NCBI GenBank assembly: GCA_026706025.1
Contig: JAPOZO010000020.1
Location: 1 to 64,000 of the forward strand
DNA length: 64,000 bases
Source: Candidatus Poribacteria bacterium
GTDB lineage: Bacteria > Poribacteria > WGA-4E > WGA-3G
Direction of reading: 5' to 3'
Under the pieces are notes generated by a model. That model made no database searches. It worked only from the letters and a program-made list of their open reading frames with translations, and was not told the origin of the DNA. Below are positions 61,252-64,000 of this stretch, piece after piece (position 1 is the stretch's first letter; every line of letters begins with the position of its first letter). The position numbers were made by a program, and so were the translations under genes.

Positions 61252-62589
61252 TTATTCATAAGTTCGATGGTTCCAAAAGGTTATCCGATTCGGATAAATC
61301 TTAATATCCGGTACGGATTGACTTCCGCGGACCTGTCCGTTCGCGTCCAAAAAAGAGAGATTGAGTGTATGCGTACCCGCGGGGAGCGGCATCCGCACCA
61401 TAAAAATCTGGTTCGGCAGTGTTCGCCATGAACGCGTATCCGCCTGCTCTGTCAAAACGCCAACGAGATTCGTAAGCAAACCTAAAGTCTCATTTTTCTT
61501 CCCCGCCTGCCGGGTGAGCAAGTACTTTCCTAAAGCACGCGCTAAGGTTCGTAAGAGGATGATAGGGCGTTCTGCCTTGAAGGTTTCAATCGCGATAGTT
61601 TCTACATCCTCTACAAGCACACCACTCACTGGCTCCTGTTTTTCCACTGCAACCTTAATTCCTGCGAAGCGCGGGCGGTGTGAGTCAATTGTCGGAATCG
61701 CAACACGTAAGAGATATTCCAATTCGACATCTTCAAAGACCATCCCTTCGCGTCCTATCAGTGTCGGAACAAACTTTTCATCTTCCACATCGTCTTTTTT
61801 AAGGATCGGAAACATCAAAGTTTCCTGACCCTTAGGTGGAACGTAGCCACTTTCGTAAAAGAGAATCAGTTCACCGGTGTCTTTAGAATGTAGTGGTGGC
61901 TCGCCGTACTCGTCTCGGTAGCGTTCAAATTCATCGGTAAATCCAAGCCTGCGTGTCAATCGGACCAGGGCGTTACCGATGTCTTTTGGCGTTTCCACAC
62001 CGGTTTTCTCCGAGGCATTTTTATAGTATTCGGCGGCTTGTTTGTAAGATATGTAAGCGTCATTCAACTCACCAGTAGCTTCAAAGAACATACCAGAAAG
62101 GTGTGCAAGGAACCCTGTTCCGAAGAAATCGTATTTCTCGTCTTCACCCTTGAAATAGTTGATGAGTGCCGTAGCGCGGCGACACTCTACCAATGCATCA
62201 TCCTGTTGATTTAGGTAGAAGTAGTTGAGCGCGCGATAGTAGTGACTCAAAAGCCGTTCATACTGCGTAGCAGAATATGGACGTAATTTGTCGGAGGTGA
62301 CCAGTGAACCCAACTCTTTTGAAACGCTTTTGGTATAGCGATCTTCCGCGATATCCTCGGCTGTGCCAAGTGCCTTACTGCTCTCCGCAAAGTTGTTAGC
62401 ATAATGGGCGACCAGCCCCAGTTCAAATTGGTACGGGATATCCGGTTCTTTCGGTGCTTTTTTTTGAAGATAGATGTAGGCATCTTCTGGCTTGCCTGTT
62501 TCCAAAGGTTCTATGACTTCTTGAAACTTATAGCCAGCACAGCCTATCATCAAACAGGTAATAAGCAGAAAGGGGAGTGTTTTGATCAT
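61252..62589 (-). CDS. COG3014-type lipoprotein
   Basis: 445 residues. Lipobox LMIGCAG near residue 17. Helical TPR-like repeats (about 30-220) such as YERLLSHYYRALNYFYLNQQDDALVECRRA and GTGFLAHLSGMFFEATGELNDAYISYKQAAEYY. C-terminal beta-rich domain (GELILFYESGYVPPKGQETLMFP, MVRMPLPAGTHTLNLSFLD). This matches the COG3014 family, which often accompanies LpoB-like genes; here LpoB is the next gene upstream. Proposed role in outer-membrane control of peptidoglycan synthesis is inferred from that pairing. Confidence 0.8.
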   Translation of the reverse strand: MIKTLPFLLITCLMIGCAGYKFQEVIEPLETGKPEDAYIYLQKKAPKEPDIPYQFELGLVAHYANNFAESSKALGTAEDIAEDRYTKSVSKELGSLVTSDKLRPYSATQYERLLSHYYRALNYFYLNQQDDALVECRRATALINYFKGEDEKYDFFGTGFLAHLSGMFFEATGELNDAYISYKQAAEYYKNASEKTGVETPKDIGNALVRLTRRLGFTDEFERYRDEYGEPPLHSKDTGELILFYESGYVPPKGQETLMFPILKKDDVEDEKFVPTLIGREGMVFEDVELEYLLRVAIPTIDSHRPRFAGIKVAVEKQEPVSGVLVEDVETIAIETFKAERPIILLRTLARALGKYLLTRQAGKKNETLGLLTNLVGVLTEQADTRSWRTLPNQIFMVRMPLPAGTHTLNLSFLDANGQVRGSQSVPDIKIYPNRITFWNHRTYE

Positions 62590-62617
62590 CGGTCTCCGTG
62601 GATTTTAAAGAGCGTCG

Positions 62618-62640
62618 TGGGCAGGCACGGGACCTGCCCA
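62618..62640. repeat. TGGGCAGG / CCTGCCCA palindrome
   Basis: Perfect 8-bp arms around CACGGGA in the gap between the COG3014 and LpoB-like genes. Possibly a terminator or attenuator; related in style to the other palindromes. Confidence 0.55.
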
Positions 62641-62699
62641 AACAAATAGGATCAACAAATCAGGCGTAGGGGCCGCCAAACAGAAGTGTCGCGAACGTC

Positions 62700-63332
62700 C
62701 TACATTTTAAACTTGCTTCGTCCAATAAACTTTTTAATCTTTTCCTGACCGATCCAGATCTTCTCGTTGGTCTCAATATTTGTCAAGGTGAGATCTGTCT
62801 GATAGAAGACGACCTGATCGCCGCCCTCGCGGTCCTCAATGGTGTTAATTTCACCTGTCATCATGTAATCGGCACCGAGTTCGCGCCCCATCCGTTTAAC
62901 GGTTTCGAGTGCAGCGAATTCTCCTTGGTCGGCGCGTTCTTCGCGAATCTCGCTACGTTCACTCGAACTTGATACAGTGCGGACCTTCCCCGAATTAATG
63001 AAGGCACGCTCAATATCGGTTATAAATGTAGCGACAGGGATATGTTCCATGCTTTTATTGCGAATGCCGCCCACAATCACAACCGGTTTCCCACCGGTAT
63101 TTATACCGTGATCGTTTATCCATGGATGATTCAAGCAATCGCCAATAATTTTATTAGCAACCATGCGAGAATCTGTGTCATTCCAACGTCCGGACAAGTC
63201 TATTGTGGTGTCGGCAGCAACACGGGTAACTTGTTTAGAGGAACTACAACCGCTAAAAACTATTATTCCGATGAGGAAGGCACAAATTGTAAGCCTATAA
63301 ACGATAGACTTGACTGTCAAAATTTTATCCAT
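62700..63332 (-). CDS. LpoB-like penicillin-binding-protein activator lipoprotein
   Basis: 210 residues. Lipoprotein signal ending IVFSGCSSS. LpoB-type domain: IDLSGRWNDTDSRMVANKIIGDCL, KPVVIVGGIRNKSMEHIPVATFITDIERAFINSGKVR, GRELGADYMMTGEIN and the late TNIETNEKIWIGQEKIKK. In Gammaproteobacteria LpoB activates PBP1B from the outer membrane; distant homologues like this one usually co-occur with COG3014, as here. Target PBP unknown. Confidence 0.85.
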   Translation of the reverse strand: MDKILTVKSIVYRLTICAFLIGIIVFSGCSSSKQVTRVAADTTIDLSGRWNDTDSRMVANKIIGDCLNHPWINDHGINTGGKPVVIVGGIRNKSMEHIPVATFITDIERAFINSGKVRTVSSSSERSEIREERADQGEFAALETVKRMGRELGADYMMTGEINTIEDREGGDQVVFYQTDLTLTNIETNEKIWIGQEKIKKFIGRSKFKM

Positions 63333-63344
63333 TAGAAATACTCC

Positions 63345-63500
63345 TTTTTTAATAGTTTTCAGTTGTCAGTTATCAGTTTTCAGTTAAGAGGCCTCTTTTA
63401 ACTGACAACTCTCATTGCGAGGCAAACTGACAATTGACAACTATTCCTCTGACAACTGAAAGGTTTTTCGCAGAAAAACCGAACTGACAACCGACAACCC
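63345..63500. repeat. TTGTCAGTTATCAG-type repeat block with hairpins
   Basis: Several CAGTTGTCAGTTATCAG and ACTGACAACT units arranged as inverted pairs (…AAGAGGCCTCTTTTAACTG…), then TCTCATTGCGAGGCAAACTG, inverse to the block at 40705, and a GGTTTTTC/GAAAAACC hairpin. Lies between thrS and the LpoB-like gene. Confidence 0.7.
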
Positions 63501-63503
63501 TCG

Positions 63504-64000
63504 TTAGAAATCCAAGTCGGCTTCCTGAACGATTTTGTCGACGAAGGTATCAAGTGCCATCGCGCCGATGTCGCCTTCATCTCGGCTTCGGACGCTAACC
63601 GTGCGACTCTCCTCCTCACGTCCACCGATAATTAACATATACGGCACACGTTGCAAACGGGCTTGACGGATCTTCGCGCCGATCTTATCATCGCTGTTAT
63701 CCAACGTAACGCGACACCCCTTTTGCAGCAGGAGTTGCTCGACCTCTCTACCGTAGTCAACGAAACGTTGGCTAATCGTCATCACAACGCATTGCACCGG
63801 AGAGAGCCATGTCGGGAAGGCACCCGCATAATGCTCAATGAGCATCGCAATGAACCGTTCAAAACTCCCACAAATCGCACGGTGGATAACCACAGGACGC
63901 TTTTCAGACCCGTCGGATGCGACATAGATCAGATCAAACCGTTCAGGGAGTTGGAAATCGAGTTGCACGGTGGCACACTGCACATCTCTGTTCAGTGAAT
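63504..64000 (-). CDS. thrS: threonyl-tRNA synthetase, C-terminal part
   Basis: About 165 residues, open to the window edge, so the gene continues upstream. They cover the end of the catalytic core (CATVQLDFQLPERFDLIYV, PVVIHRAICGSFERFIAMLIEHYAGAFPTWLSPVQ) and the anticodon-binding domain (VEQLLLQKGCRVTLDNSDDKIGAKIRQARLQRVPYMLIIG, TVSVRSRDEGD). The enzyme charges tRNA-Thr. All visible residues fit the family; nothing odd. Confidence 0.95.
   Translation of the reverse strand, partial: SLNRDVQCATVQLDFQLPERFDLIYVASDGSEKRPVVIHRAICGSFERFIAMLIEHYAGAFPTWLSPVQCVVMTISQRFVDYGREVEQLLLQKGCRVTLDNSDDKIGAKIRQARLQRVPYMLIIGGREEESRTVSVRSRDEGDIGAMALDTFVDKIVQEADLDF

Noticed and set aside
31925-63500. CRISPR array from the recurring TTGTCAGTTATCAG units
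   Set aside because: Units are dispersed between genes, inverted and unevenly spaced, with no unique spacers or cas genes.

Overview
The window looks like a chromosomal segment of an uncultured, sponge-associated-type bacterium, most likely Candidatus Poribacteria or a close relative. That is an inference from the gene style: dockerin-like DVNGDG repeats on secreted proteins, C-terminal FlgD/type IX-like sorting modules, many Ldh2-type dehydrogenases and sugar-phosphate-isomerase-like TIM barrels, and intergenic DNA full of short GTAG...CTAC palindromes and TTGTCAGTTATCAG-type repeats. Nothing here is a phylogenetic marker I could place with certainty. About 60 genes are supported, most of them on the minus strand.

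Region by region. 0-5 kb: C-terminal part of an M24 peptidase, an unknown gene, tRNA-Leu(CAA) with a textbook promoter, a hflX operon, then smpB followed by the tmRNA gene. 5-11 kb: a YqiJ/flotillin (YqiK) membrane operon, a BFN nuclease-domain protein and a D-aminoacylase. 11-13.8 kb: a more A+T-rich restriction-modification island with an internally deleted second methyltransferase and a truncated AlgX-like gene at its right edge. 13.8-19 kb: a SIMPL lipoprotein and a Gld-type ABC transporter operon. 19-23 kb: an OPT-like membrane protein and dnaN.

22.7-27.7 kb is the most interesting stretch. A receiver-less sigma54 activator gene lies upstream of two identical 17-bp perfect palindromes spaced 42 bp apart, then a full-consensus sigma54 promoter, then an envelope operon. 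The operon encodes an HMA-type (heavy-metal-binding fold) lipoprotein with an in-frame UAA exactly where the first metal-binding cysteine should be, a His-rich membrane-anchored protein, a Cys-rich secreted protein that appears to start at AUA, a GspC-HR-like membrane protein and perhaps an acidic protein. I propose this as an undescribed sigma54-controlled envelope system, possibly metal- or redox-related. 27.7-28.8 kb is a gene-free palindrome graveyard with a MITE-like element.

28.8-42.8 kb is mostly metabolism: a beta-hydroxyacid dehydrogenase, nadC, an acyltransferase, a ManA-like cupin, a TPR/Doc pair, an AIR-synthase-fold protein, a solute-binding lipoprotein, a second OPT-like protein, and a bifunctional homocysteine methyltransferase/MTHFR whose interdomain linker carries a palindromic repeat. 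42.8-54.2 kb carries secreted and envelope proteins: a dockerin-cytochrome-copper monooxygenase, two metzincin proteases (one fused to WD40, dockerin and sorting modules), a GT2 transferase, a short-chain reductase, a second GspC-like protein and a frameshifted STT3-like oligosaccharyltransferase. 54-64 kb: tandem Ldh2 dehydrogenases, tandem TonB-like/DUF4159 proteins separated by the second MITE copy, cysteine desulfurase, a COG3014/LpoB lipoprotein pair and the C-terminus of thrS.

Several genes carry apparent lesions: an AUA start, an in-frame UGA at an expected Trp, an in-frame UAA, and a one-base homopolymer frameshift. Three of them would be repaired by coding-strand A-to-G changes. Whether these are biology or assembly errors is the main open question. 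No CRISPR array, rRNA or prophage was seen.
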